A program made the translations under genes and the position numbers. This document shows positions 51,397-60,161 of a stretch of 64,000 nt of DNA, in pieces. Numbering within the stretch: the first letter of the stretch is position 1; each line of letters starts with the position of its first letter. The notes under the pieces were generated by a model. That model did not search any database and had not been told where the DNA came from. It saw only the letters and a list, made by a program, of their open reading frames with translations. Origin of the DNA: an uncultured Spirochaetaceae bacterium (lineage in GTDB: Bacteria > Spirochaetota > Spirochaetia > Sphaerochaetales > Sphaerochaetaceae); assembly GCA_944389025.1 (NCBI GenBank), contig CALXKU010000002.1:101445-165444 (forward strand), given 5' to 3'.

Positions 51397-52461
51397 TCAG
51401 TAAATCCAGAAATCCTCAACATAGGGAATACTGCGAGCAGATGTTCCATCCCCTTCGCTGAGTTTTGGAAGATTCTCCGAAAAATACACATCAACAAGGA
51501 TTTCTATGAAAGAATCGATATCCTGCTGCAATATGAGATTCTTGTATAGCTGATATACCCCGGAATACCCTTGGCTTGCAGGCTTCTGGGAAAGGATGCA
51601 GTTGATCCTCCCTTTCTCTAAGGCTTCCCTGTTCGGTTTATTGAGGTCGTAGGAGATTATCTTCACCCTGTTTTCCTCAGCATTGAGATAATTTCCGAAA
51701 TGGTGTCCTGCAAAGCACGGGCTGAATATGCCATCGAAATCGCCATTCCTGCTGTATGAGGTCGAAAGATAGTCCATTATCTCATCAACGGAATCAAGCT
51801 GTATGTTAACTATCTCAATATCCTTTCTATCTTTGAAATAATCTATGAAACCGTCACTGCGCTGACGGCTGATCTGAGAACCCATGAAACTGAATGTGAG
51901 GTATCTGGCTGCACCGGGTGCGAGCATGCTCATTATCCTCGCGGCAAGACGCCCCCCGCGCTCAGGGTTCTGACCGATGACACTCATTGGATTCGCCCCA
52001 GGGACAGCCGAATCGATGAGGACATACTGCAAATCGGAGTGCACGGAGAAGAATGTCTGCGCCTCATCCACGTTCTTGGCGACAATCAGGGCCGCGGTTA
52101 TACCGGAGGAGATCATCCTCTCCGCCTGTATCGAGAAAGAACCGGCACGGGTACGGTCATATTCGAAAGTCTTGAGGCGGAAGATATGCTCATCAAAATC
52201 CTCGACGGCACGCAGAACTCCCTTGTAAACATCATTCCAGTATCCGTCCTCGGTGGATAAAAGCGGGGTGAGATAGCCGACGGTGACCGTCTTGTTCAGT
52301 TTCAGATTGCTTGCAAAGACGTTCGGCCTGAAATCATAACGTTCGATGATCTCTTCGATCACCTTCCGCTTTTCAGGATTAACGGAACCCCTGTTGTGAA
52401 TTACACGGTCAACCGTCCCTGGCGATACATTAGCCAGTCTTGCTATCTCTTTTATCGTCAC
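51397..52461 (-). CDS. LacI-family transcriptional regulator
   Basis: A 354-residue LacI/GalR protein. The HTH is IKEIARLANVSPGTVDRVIH and the hinge helix KRKVIEEIIERYDFRPN. A periplasmic-binding-type effector domain follows, beginning TVGYLTPLLS, most like the ribose/xylose-binding group. It is the last gene of the ABC operon and most likely controls it through the palindrome at 59224. GTG start with AAGGG upstream. Confidence 0.9.
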   Translation of the reverse strand: MTIKEIARLANVSPGTVDRVIHNRGSVNPEKRKVIEEIIERYDFRPNVFASNLKLNKTVTVGYLTPLLSTEDGYWNDVYKGVLRAVEDFDEHIFRLKTFEYDRTRAGSFSIQAERMISSGITAALIVAKNVDEAQTFFSVHSDLQYVLIDSAVPGANPMSVIGQNPERGGRLAARIMSMLAPGAARYLTFSFMGSQISRQRSDGFIDYFKDRKDIEIVNIQLDSVDEIMDYLSTSYSRNGDFDGIFSPCFAGHHFGNYLNAEENRVKIISYDLNKPNREALEKGRINCILSQKPASQGYSGVYQLYKNLILQQDIDSFIEILVDVYFSENLPKLSEGDGTSARSIPYVEDFWIY

Positions 52462-52484
52462 AGATACACCCTTCCCTCGTGCAT

Positions 52485-53462
52485 TCAGCCCTCAAGCTCG
52501 TATATGCAGACAATCCCGGCACCATGATTGGCAGCAAGCACTATGGCAGACGTGCCTTTCTCCACTACGGTGACCTGAGTCGGTCCGACATTCTCCTCAA
52601 GCACGGTTTCTTCACCGCTAAGTATATCTTTGATGACAAGAGTCTTCCTTCCTCCCCTGTTACCTTCGATGACACATTCCCTGCCGTTTATTCGCCCCGT
52701 CCAGACCACATGGCCGAAATCCATTGCATCTTCTCCAATCTTACAATAGTTTTTATCATATAGGGCAGACAAATTTCCATGGAAAGGCTCTATCGTGGCA
52801 AAATAGCTCTCAGAAACGGAAATATCGCTTGTCGGAGTATCAGATAGCTGTACAGGAGAAAGCCTTGAGTGCCCATCATAAGACGAGCAGTCGAATCTGA
52901 ACACACCGTTCTCAGCAGTGACATATACGTCAGTGCCATCAATCCAGAGGCCATGGTTCTTCGTAAGACCTTCAAGCTGCACCGTCGGCTTCCAATCATC
53001 AAGCTCTGAAAAGTATACTGCTCCGGGCATACTCCAGTCCTGTTCATAGTTTTTATCCTTGCAAAGCGTACATGACACAAGATACTTTCCTTTCCCATTC
53101 TGAAACACACCTATCCTGTGACAGTACGGCAGAGCGAGCACCCTGGTCTTCTTCCATGGGGAGAGAAAACCTTTCTCAGTTGGCTCAAGCAGACAAATCT
53201 CGGCTTTTTTAGACTGGAAAACCGGATAGAATTTCGTGATACATAGAAGCCTGTTCTCCCCCGGTATCTGAATCACATTCATAACTCCTGAATCCTCATC
53301 ATCCCAGAGAAGGGAATACTCAAGGCTATCGGCATCGATTATGTACGCCTTCTCCCCCCTGTTCTCACTTGCAACAGCGAAATAGAGCTTTCCATCAAGA
53401 TTCAGCGCTGCAGTGGAATAAACTCCAGGCAGATCAAGAATCTTCTTTCTCATGATGTTCAT
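52485..53462 (-). CDS. Uncharacterised protein, possible beta-propeller, in the sugar ABC operon
   Basis: A 325-residue cytoplasmic protein. Repeating strand patterns (LDGKLYFAVASE, GENRLLCITKF, GKYLVSCTLC, VYVTAENGVFRFD, ATIEPFHGNLSALYD) suggest a beta-propeller. I see no exact family. Propeller lactonases (SMP-30/gluconolactonase) occur in similar operons, so a second lactone- or sugar-processing role is possible but unproven. AGGAGG precedes the ATG. It lies between the second permease and the LacI gene. Confidence 0.6.
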   Translation of the reverse strand: MNIMRKKILDLPGVYSTAALNLDGKLYFAVASENRGEKAYIIDADSLEYSLLWDDEDSGVMNVIQIPGENRLLCITKFYPVFQSKKAEICLLEPTEKGFLSPWKKTRVLALPYCHRIGVFQNGKGKYLVSCTLCKDKNYEQDWSMPGAVYFSELDDWKPTVQLEGLTKNHGLWIDGTDVYVTAENGVFRFDCSSYDGHSRLSPVQLSDTPTSDISVSESYFATIEPFHGNLSALYDKNYCKIGEDAMDFGHVVWTGRINGRECVIEGNRGGRKTLVIKDILSGEETVLEENVGPTQVTVVEKGTSAIVLAANHGAGIVCIYELEG

Positions 53463-53470
53463 TTTTCCTC

Positions 53471-54448
53471 CTAAGCGATAGCTGCTTTTACAGCTTTCTT
53501 TCCTTCAATATGCTTCATCTGCACATCCAGGAACACAGCCAGTACGATAACGGCTCCCGTTACAAGCGGCTGCGCCTGACTGGATATGTTAAGCAGATTC
53601 ATTCCATTTGTTATTAAAGTCAGTATGAGAGCACCCAGTATTCCTCCGATGACGTTGCCTTCTCCTCCTGCCATACTGGTTCCTCCTATGACGATTGATG
53701 CAACAGCAAGCATCTGGAAGGACTCCCCCATTCCCGCCTGTGCCGCATTCATTCTGGATGCCTGCAGTATTCCGGCAATGGCCGCACAGGTTGAACTGAT
53801 GACGTGTACCATGAAATATGTCCTCAGCGTTGAGATACCCGAATAGAATGCAGCCGTGGAATTCGCACCGACACAGTAGATCTGGTGACCGAACTTGCTT
53901 CTCTCGAGGAAGACATACATTATCGCAGTTATTATCAGCGCCCAGATGACGAGTACGGGGACAGGTCCCAGGAAGCCGACACCCAGGAAGAGGAAAGACT
54001 CTGGAAAGCCGAAGAATATGTTCGAGCCCATCAGCATCAGGGCAAGACCGTTAGCGATGTATTTGACTCCATATGTTGATACGAACGCGGGAATCTTCAC
54101 GACGCCGACGAGGAACCCGTTGACGAATCCGAAGCCGATTCCGACAGAAAGTGCGGCAAGAATCGCAACTGGAACAGGATATCCTGCATTGAGCACATAA
54201 CCGCACACGCATCCCGAAAGGGACATGACACCCGCAAGGGAGAGATCGATTCCTTTTGCCAGAATCGTACCGGTTGCCCCCACGGCGAGAATCAGGAGGA
54301 TCGATGCCTGACGGAAGATGTTCATTATGTTGCTCAGACTCAGGAAGCTATCGCTTATGCATGTCAGAAGCACGCACATAACGACAAGAATCATAATCCT
54401 GTAAAGCCCTTTCTCAAAGAAGAGTGAATACGCCTTTTCCTTGTTCAT
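53471..54448 (-). CDS. Ribose-type ABC transporter permease (first copy)
   Basis: A 325-residue inner-membrane protein of the RbsC/AraH family, with about nine to ten membrane segments. GIDLSLAGVMSLSG is the classical EAA-like region near residue 65, and GGTSMAGGEGNVIGGILGALI near the C-terminus is the second conserved loop. It forms a heterodimer or homodimer pore with the next permease. GAGGAGG precedes the start. It is separated from the other permease by 2 bp. Confidence 0.92.
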   Translation of the reverse strand: MNKEKAYSLFFEKGLYRIMILVVMCVLLTCISDSFLSLSNIMNIFRQASILLILAVGATGTILAKGIDLSLAGVMSLSGCVCGYVLNAGYPVPVAILAALSVGIGFGFVNGFLVGVVKIPAFVSTYGVKYIANGLALMLMGSNIFFGFPESFLFLGVGFLGPVPVLVIWALIITAIMYVFLERSKFGHQIYCVGANSTAAFYSGISTLRTYFMVHVISSTCAAIAGILQASRMNAAQAGMGESFQMLAVASIVIGGTSMAGGEGNVIGGILGALILTLITNGMNLLNISSQAQPLVTGAVIVLAVFLDVQMKHIEGKKAVKAAIA

Positions 54449-54450
54449 TC

Positions 54451-55395
54451 CTATTTCCTCCTCTGGATGATAACGTCAATCGAGATTGCGATGACGACGA
54501 TGAAGCCGATAAGGAAGGACTGTGCCTGAGGTGCGACTCCAGAGATGTTCAGACCGATTCTCAGAATCTGTATGAAGATGACTCCCAGCACCGTCTTGTT
54601 GATACTTCCTTTCCCTTCCGAGAAGGAATTGCCTCCGATTATCGTGGCAGCTACGGCATCGAACTCCCAGCCGATTCCGAATCCGGGATGACCAGATGCG
54701 GAACGTGCGGCGAAAATGACACCCGCTATCGCGGCAAGCAAACCGGTAACGGTAAACACCATTATCTCTGCCTTCACGACATTCACCCCTGAAAGAAACA
54801 GCGATTCCCTGTTTCCTCCAAGACCGTACAGATTTCTTCCGAACGGAGTCTTCTTTATTAGAAGCTTCATGAGAAGGAAGACGATAAGCGCCAGGAAGAA
54901 CACGACTGGAATTCCCAAGAGCGTACCATCAGCGATGAATCTGAATCCCCTGTCCAGCGCTGGCTGACTTACGCCTCCCGTAATTATAGAACCAAGACCA
55001 TAGACCATGTTGCCAGTACCGTATGTGACTATGAAGTACGGAAGCTTGAACTTTCCTACGAAAAGACCGTTTATAAAGCCACAGAAAGCACCTATCACAA
55101 GTGCGATCAGGATTGCGACATAGAACGGAAGACCCATGTTCATCAGCATCGCAACCGCAACACCGCAAAATCCCATGACATATCCGACGGAAAGGTCTAT
55201 TCCACCCACCAGAATGGCAAGCGTCTCTCCCATCGCGAGAATCAGGTACGGGGAAGCCTGCCTTACGATGTTAAGCAGATTGTTTACCGAATAGAAATTC
55301 GTTCCTGTGAATGAGAAGATGCAGATAATGAGAATCAGCATCCACACGACAGGAGGAAATCCTTTCAAGGTCCTTACGATATCTCCTCTCTTCAT
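54451..55395 (-). CDS. Ribose-type ABC transporter permease (second copy)
   Basis: A 314-residue RbsC-type permease homologous to its neighbour. GGIDLSVGYVMGFCG and GGNSFSEGKGSINKTVLGVI are the matching conserved loops. Two different permeases with one ATPase imply a heterodimeric channel. The start overlaps the ATPase stop by 4 bp (ATGA). Confidence 0.92.
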   Translation of the reverse strand: MKRGDIVRTLKGFPPVVWMLILIICIFSFTGTNFYSVNNLLNIVRQASPYLILAMGETLAILVGGIDLSVGYVMGFCGVAVAMLMNMGLPFYVAILIALVIGAFCGFINGLFVGKFKLPYFIVTYGTGNMVYGLGSIITGGVSQPALDRGFRFIADGTLLGIPVVFFLALIVFLLMKLLIKKTPFGRNLYGLGGNRESLFLSGVNVVKAEIMVFTVTGLLAAIAGVIFAARSASGHPGFGIGWEFDAVAATIIGGNSFSEGKGSINKTVLGVIFIQILRIGLNISGVAPQAQSFLIGFIVVIAISIDVIIQRRK

Positions 55396-56891
55396 ATGCC
55401 CGCCTCCGCTACCTTAGAACCGAGCATGTACTCGGCAATGTTGTTATCTGTGACCTCATCACCCTTAAGCTCCTTCACAATGCGTCCTTCATACATGACG
55501 TATACGCGGTCGCACATGCCGACGACCTCAGGAAGATCGCTGGAGATCATGAGTATGCCACCTCCTGCGACGACGAATGAATCCATATGATTATGAATCT
55601 CCTCCTTCGCACCGACATCGACGCCGACTGACGGCTCGTCGAAAATAAGGAATTCGGCACTCGTCTCAAGGGCTTTCGCAATTACAACCTTCTGCTGATT
55701 GCCTCCTGAGAGATTGTTGACAAGCTGCTTTGAAGATGGGGTTTTTATCGAAAGTTTCCTGATTGCATTCTCTGCGACAGTTGCTTCTTTCTTTCCCTTA
55801 TAAAAGAATTTCGCCCATCTTGAGAAAACGCTGAGTGCTATGTTGTTAGCAACCGTGAAACGAAGGATTAGACCTTGGTATTTCCTGTTCTCAGGAACAA
55901 GATATATCCCTTTCTTTATGCTCTGGGATGGAGAGGCGGGATGGAAAGGTTTTCCCTTGTAGGTTATTGAGCCCTTGAGAATGGGATTTATACCGAGTAT
56001 CGCTTCGGCAACTTCCGTCCTTCCAGCCCCCACAAGACCGGCTAGTCCTACTATCTCTCCCTTATGTACGCTGAGGGATATGTCATGCTGTCCTTTCTTA
56101 AGCTCCAATGAGTCAAGGCGAATTAGTTCCTCTCCCCTCTCGACTCTGCTTCTCGAATAATACTGGCTGACATCGCGCCCGACCATCATCTTCACGATAT
56201 CATCATTACAGAGCTCTGAGGCAGGAAGCGTGCCGATATGGTGTCCATCCCTAAGGACCGTGACCTTATCCGCAATCTCCCCGATCTCATTGAGACGATG
56301 AGAGATGTAAATTATCGCAATACCTTTCTCCTTGAGTCTCCTAATGCTTGAGAAAAGACTGTCCACTTCCCTCTCGCTTAAGATTGCCGTAGGTTCATCA
56401 AAGATAATTACCTTGGGGTTCTGATTTATGACCCTTGCGATATCAATCATCTTCCAGATTGATGCGCTGTACTGCTTTACGGGTTTTGTAACATCTATGT
56501 CGATGGAGAAATCGTGCAGAAGTTCCTGACTTCTCCTGTTCATTTCCTTCACATCAAATATCTTGCCCTTCCTTATCTCCCTGTTGAGGAAGATGTTCTG
56601 GGAAACGCTGAGATACGGGACGAGCATCAGTTCCTGATGAACTCCCTCGATTCCCAGCTCTGAGCCTTTACGGGGCGATTCTATCACGGTCTCCTTACCC
56701 TCATAGAATATTCTGCCCTCCGTCGGCTGATAAGCACCAAGAAGGACCTTTATGAGAGTAGACTTACCAGCACCGTTCTCTCCCACCAGTGCATGTACCT
56801 CTCCCGAAGAGAACGAGACACTGACATCAGAGAGTGCTGTCACCCCTGTGAATCTCTTCCATATGTGCTCAAGTCTAATGATTTCACTCAT
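55392..56891 (-). CDS. Sugar ABC transporter ATP-binding protein (RbsA/MglA type)
   Basis: A 499-residue double ATPase. The first domain has Walker A GENGAGKSTL and Walker B VIIFDEPT. The second has a weaker P-loop (GLVGAGRTEV) and signature LSGGNQQKV with LIFDEPSVGVD. Energises the import of the operon's sugar. The ATG at 56891 has AGGAG upstream; the longer frame is unsupported. It lies between the substrate-binding gene and the permeases. Confidence 0.94.
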   Translation of the reverse strand: MSEIIRLEHIWKRFTGVTALSDVSVSFSSGEVHALVGENGAGKSTLIKVLLGAYQPTEGRIFYEGKETVIESPRKGSELGIEGVHQELMLVPYLSVSQNIFLNREIRKGKIFDVKEMNRRSQELLHDFSIDIDVTKPVKQYSASIWKMIDIARVINQNPKVIIFDEPTAILSEREVDSLFSSIRRLKEKGIAIIYISHRLNEIGEIADKVTVLRDGHHIGTLPASELCNDDIVKMMVGRDVSQYYSRSRVERGEELIRLDSLELKKGQHDISLSVHKGEIVGLAGLVGAGRTEVAEAILGINPILKGSITYKGKPFHPASPSQSIKKGIYLVPENRKYQGLILRFTVANNIALSVFSRWAKFFYKGKKEATVAENAIRKLSIKTPSSKQLVNNLSGGNQQKVVIAKALETSAEFLIFDEPSVGVDVGAKEEIHNHMDSFVVAGGGILMISSDLPEVVGMCDRVYVMYEGRIVKELKGDEVTDNNIAEYMLGSKVAEAGI

Positions 56892-56981
56892 GAAACGACT
56901 CCTTTTGTTAATAAAAAGGGATTGCGCCATCAGCGCATCTGCTAATGATGCAATCCCAAATATCAGATACCGGTAAAATGC

Positions 56982-58082
56982 TTACTCTGGAATCTTCCAC
57001 CATGCCATGGTGTCGATGTATTCATCGATATTGCTGCTATCCACGATGAGATTACTCATGTCTTCCATGCTTGGCCATGGAACAAAACTCTCTGGGAATA
57101 ACGTACCATCGTTGAGATACTGAACCAGGAACACCGCTCCGAGGTAGCCGAGAGATACCGGGTCCGGGTTGATGGAAGCACCGAGAGTACCGTTCTGGAT
57201 CGCATAGGAGGCATCCTCATTGCAGTCAAAACCGGTAACGAATATTCCGTCTTCTCCACCAAGCTTGTAACCTGCACCCTGAAGGGCCATGATGGCACCC
57301 ATCGCAGCCTCATCGTTTCCTCCGATGACGACATCGATCTCGTCCTCACTGAAGCGCTGGATGATATTCTCCATTACGGTCACGCTTTCCGCCCTGTTGA
57401 AGTTAGAAGGTTGCTCTGCGATGATTTTGATTCCAGGGTAATTTGCGAAAACGTCCTTGAAGCCTCTAGTCCTGTCCTGTGAGTTCTGAGCCTGGGGAGG
57501 TCCTGGCAGATATACAATGTTCGCTTCTCCATTGAAACGGTTGGCAATATATTCTCCAACAAGAACCGCTTGGTCATAATACTGAGTACCGTACCAGCCG
57601 AAAATCCGGTCGGTGTTGGCCTGCGTTCCCTGAACAAGAACAGGGATTCCTGCATCATATGCCCTTTCAAGAGCTGGAACGATTCCATTGGAGTCTATCG
57701 GATGGATACAGATTGCATCGACACCTCTTACGATCATGTCGTCAACAAGCCTTGCCTGCTCCTCATTGCTGTCCGCAGTAGCCGGAGAAAGGAGAAGTGC
57801 TTCAAATCCCATGTCCTCAGCCGCCTTTGCAAAGCCTTCAAGAACTCCATTCATGAACGGATTCGTGTTGTTCTTCACGATCATGGCAATCGTAAAAGGC
57901 TCATTTGCTTTAACATCGGTTGTGACGTTCCATGCGAATCCTGAAACAGGATAGGTCTCTATCGCTGCAGGGCGGACGGCATCGGGGTCCTTAAATGCGG
58001 CAGCCGTGCCCTCCGTCGTTCCTGCTGCGAAAACTGATGATGCAAGTAACAGCACCATTGCCACTATTGCTAATTTCCTCAT
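56982..58082 (-). CDS. Sugar-binding protein of the ABC importer
   Basis: A 366-residue periplasmic binding protein (RbsB/XylF group, type 1). The signal peptide is MRKLAIVAMVLLLASSVFA. The mature part starts TIAMIVKNNTNPF, with later VDAICIHPIDSNGIVPALE and the hinge segment DVVIGGNDEAAMGAIMAL. It lacks a lipobox cysteine. It delivers the sugar to the permease pair. A long N-terminal extension of about 60 residues precedes the binding core. AGGAGG before the ATG. Confidence 0.92.
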   Translation of the reverse strand: MRKLAIVAMVLLLASSVFAAGTTEGTAAAFKDPDAVRPAAIETYPVSGFAWNVTTDVKANEPFTIAMIVKNNTNPFMNGVLEGFAKAAEDMGFEALLLSPATADSNEEQARLVDDMIVRGVDAICIHPIDSNGIVPALERAYDAGIPVLVQGTQANTDRIFGWYGTQYYDQAVLVGEYIANRFNGEANIVYLPGPPQAQNSQDRTRGFKDVFANYPGIKIIAEQPSNFNRAESVTVMENIIQRFSEDEIDVVIGGNDEAAMGAIMALQGAGYKLGGEDGIFVTGFDCNEDASYAIQNGTLGASINPDPVSLGYLGAVFLVQYLNDGTLFPESFVPWPSMEDMSNLIVDSSNIDEYIDTMAWWKIPE

Positions 58083-58106
58083 TTATTCCCTCCTTTTGGG
58101 TTTCTA

Positions 58107-59198
58107 TCAGTCGAATTTGATCTTTTCAACATCCGGTCCGTAGAACAGGCTCTTGGTCCAGTCGTACCTGTCACTTCCATCCGGATACTTGTACTCCTTC
58201 ATGTTCTCATCACGAGGATAGACGTAGATGCCACCGGATTTCATGATGCATACCTTGAGTTTTGGATCGTATCCCTCAACAATCTTGGATAGCCATCTCG
58301 GGTCGAGCTCGCTGCTTGCCCAGTTCTCATAATGGTCAGGGATGATCACCTTGCAGTTAAGGTTCTGTCCGAGGCGCATGACCTCCCATGGATTCATCTT
58401 GTCGCTGTTTCCCGGTGCGTTGTGACCCATGTCGGTAATAAGAACATCGATCTTATGGCGCGCCCCTACTGCCTTGTAGCCGTCGTTATAGAGTGTGTCA
58501 CCGGTGAAAATCACGGAGTGAGCACCATTATCGAAGATGAAGCTTACCGCGCAGCTATCGTAATCAAGAGGCTTTGAAGGATCGAAATCCCCTGTCCTGC
58601 AAGCCATGGAATCATAGTTCTTCTCAACCTTGACAGTGACATCCTTAACCTTGAACGAATCTCCCGGGCGAACCTGGATTATCCTCTCTTCCGGAACTCC
58701 CCATTTTCTGAAGAGGTCGCACGTTTTTGCCGGTCCTACATACTTGCATGTCGTAGTATCGAGTGTCGCCATAACCGTGTAATAATCCGCATGGTCCTGA
58801 TGGTGATGGGTAGCGAACACCATGTCGAGAGTCTTGAACTTCCAAGGATCGATGACATGAGGATTGATTCTGAGCCACTGAAGCGCTTCGGCTCCGCTGT
58901 TCCTGCAGTTTCCGCAATAGCTGTATTCGCTTGTAAGGGACGAGCCAGAATAGTTGTCCACGAGGAAGATCGCACCTCCTGCACTCTTATATGCCCAGGA
59001 CGGACCACCAAGCATCCAGAGTGCAAAAGAATCCTTTTCAAGAACGGTTTCCTCTATCTGCTTATTGATCATCTGATGCCATTCGGGGAAGCACTCCTCC
59101 AGCCAAATCTCTCTGGTCATCTTCCTGACTACACCAACACCCGCACTTGTAGGTATTGAATCCGGAAATCTCTCCAGCTCTTTCTTTTCTCTTTCCAT
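58107..59198 (-). CDS. UlaG-like MBL-fold lactonase
   Basis: A 363-residue MBL-fold protein related to UlaG, the L-ascorbate-6-phosphate lactonase: REIWLEECFPEWHQMINKQI, FALWMLGGPSWAYKS, THHHQDH (residues 130-136), GDTLYNDGYKAVGARHKIDV and IIPDHYENW match it along its length. It should open a sugar-acid lactone. UlaG acts on a phosphate ester made by a PTS; here an ABC importer brings in unphosphorylated substrate. It is the first gene of the operon; AAAGGAG precedes the ATG. Confidence 0.85.
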   Translation of the reverse strand: MEREKKELERFPDSIPTSAGVGVVRKMTREIWLEECFPEWHQMINKQIEETVLEKDSFALWMLGGPSWAYKSAGGAIFLVDNYSGSSLTSEYSYCGNCRNSGAEALQWLRINPHVIDPWKFKTLDMVFATHHHQDHADYYTVMATLDTTTCKYVGPAKTCDLFRKWGVPEERIIQVRPGDSFKVKDVTVKVEKNYDSMACRTGDFDPSKPLDYDSCAVSFIFDNGAHSVIFTGDTLYNDGYKAVGARHKIDVLITDMGHNAPGNSDKMNPWEVMRLGQNLNCKVIIPDHYENWASSELDPRWLSKIVEGYDPKLKVCIMKSGGIYVYPRDENMKEYKYPDGSDRYDWTKSLFYGPDVEKIKFD

Positions 59199-59223
59199 TA
59201 TATAGTCTCCTTTTTGATAGATT

Positions 59224-59237
59224 TGTGTACGTACACA
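59224..59237. promoter_or_regulatory. LacI-type operator of the ABC operon
   Basis: A perfect 14-bp palindrome, TGTGTACGTACACA, with the central CG of LacI-family operators. It lies 26 bp before the UlaG-like start and roughly at +7 to +20 of the promoter below. The LacI gene at the end of the operon is the obvious regulator. Confidence 0.65.
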
Positions 59238-59250
59238 CGCCTTAATTTTT

Positions 59251-59278
59251 ATATTACATGAGTTATGAAAATAAGCAA
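59251..59278 (-). promoter_or_regulatory. Promoter of the UlaG/ABC operon
   Basis: On the minus strand TTGCTT (59273-59278), 16 nt, TAATAT (59251-59256). Expected start near 59244, just before the operator. Confidence 0.5.
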
Positions 59279-59478
59279 GAAAAATTTTATAATTTTTTAT
59301 TTACTTATATATAAAATAATTATTTTTAAACATATCTAAATTAGGTAATGAATACAAATTCTATATTATGTGTTCAAACACAGTCTAATAGACACCAATG
59401 ACACATGACTTATCCATTATAAGCGTTATTGCCAGAGAGAGGTATGAAATGAATTTCAAAGCATGTTAATATAATTTC

Positions 59479-60051
59479 ATGACATACTTCACATCAGACC
59501 TGCACATTGGACATGAGAACATAATCAGATTCTGCGCACGACCTTTCTCCTCCCTTGAGGAGATGGACAGTACTCTCATTGCCAACTGGAACAGCCGTGT
59601 CAAAGAAAGGGATGACATATACATACTTGGCGACATGTTCTACAGGAAAAACGAAGGGGTGGAAGAAGTACTTAGAAAACTCAAAGGGAAAAAGCATCTT
59701 ATAATCGGCAATCATGATTACTCTTGGATGAAGAAGATCGAAATCGGCAAATATTTCGTGGAAGTAGAATCATTGCTTGTACTGAAAGAAGAAGGAAGGG
59801 TGATGACGCTCTGCCACTACCCGATCATGTCATGGCCCCATATGTATCATGGCTCATATTGCATCTTCGGACATATCCACAACAGTGCGAACAATGATGA
59901 CTACTGGCCTCTTATTGAGAAAAATCCATACATGCTCAATGCAGGAGTGGATGTAAATGGATTCTACCCCGTCACCTTCGCTGAGTTAAAACGGAACAAC
60001 GAGGAATACAAACGTAAAGCTGGTGAAAGCGGGGATAGTACCATAGTATGA
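59479..60051 (+). CDS. Metallophosphoesterase
   Basis: A 190-residue calcineurin-like phosphoesterase. The motifs are in order: TSDLHIGH, YILGDMF, IGNHD, CHYPI and GHIHNS. The typical small family acts on phosphodiesters; the substrate is unknown. The start MTYFTSDLHIGH fits the family. TAATAT preceded by TGT ends 6 nt before the ATG and no Shine-Dalgarno exists, so this is likely leaderless. Confidence 0.88.
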   Translation: MTYFTSDLHIGHENIIRFCARPFSSLEEMDSTLIANWNSRVKERDDIYILGDMFYRKNEGVEEVLRKLKGKKHLIIGNHDYSWMKKIEIGKYFVEVESLLVLKEEGRVMTLCHYPIMSWPHMYHGSYCIFGHIHNSANNDDYWPLIEKNPYMLNAGVDVNGFYPVTFAELKRNNEEYKRKAGESGDSTIV

Positions 60052-60161
60052 ACTCTTCAGGTGATTATAAGTCATAAAAATATGCCAAAATGCATAAAAT
60101 AATATAATAAAAATATGCATTCCACCTCAGAATAATTGATTAAAAATATGTATTTTTATTT
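60052..60161. repeat. AT-rich spacer with repeats before a truncated gene
   Basis: ATAAAAATATGC occurs at 60074-60085 and 60107-60118, and a variant near 60140. The spacer sits where the N-terminal half of the DUF4143 protein should be. Confidence 0.4.
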
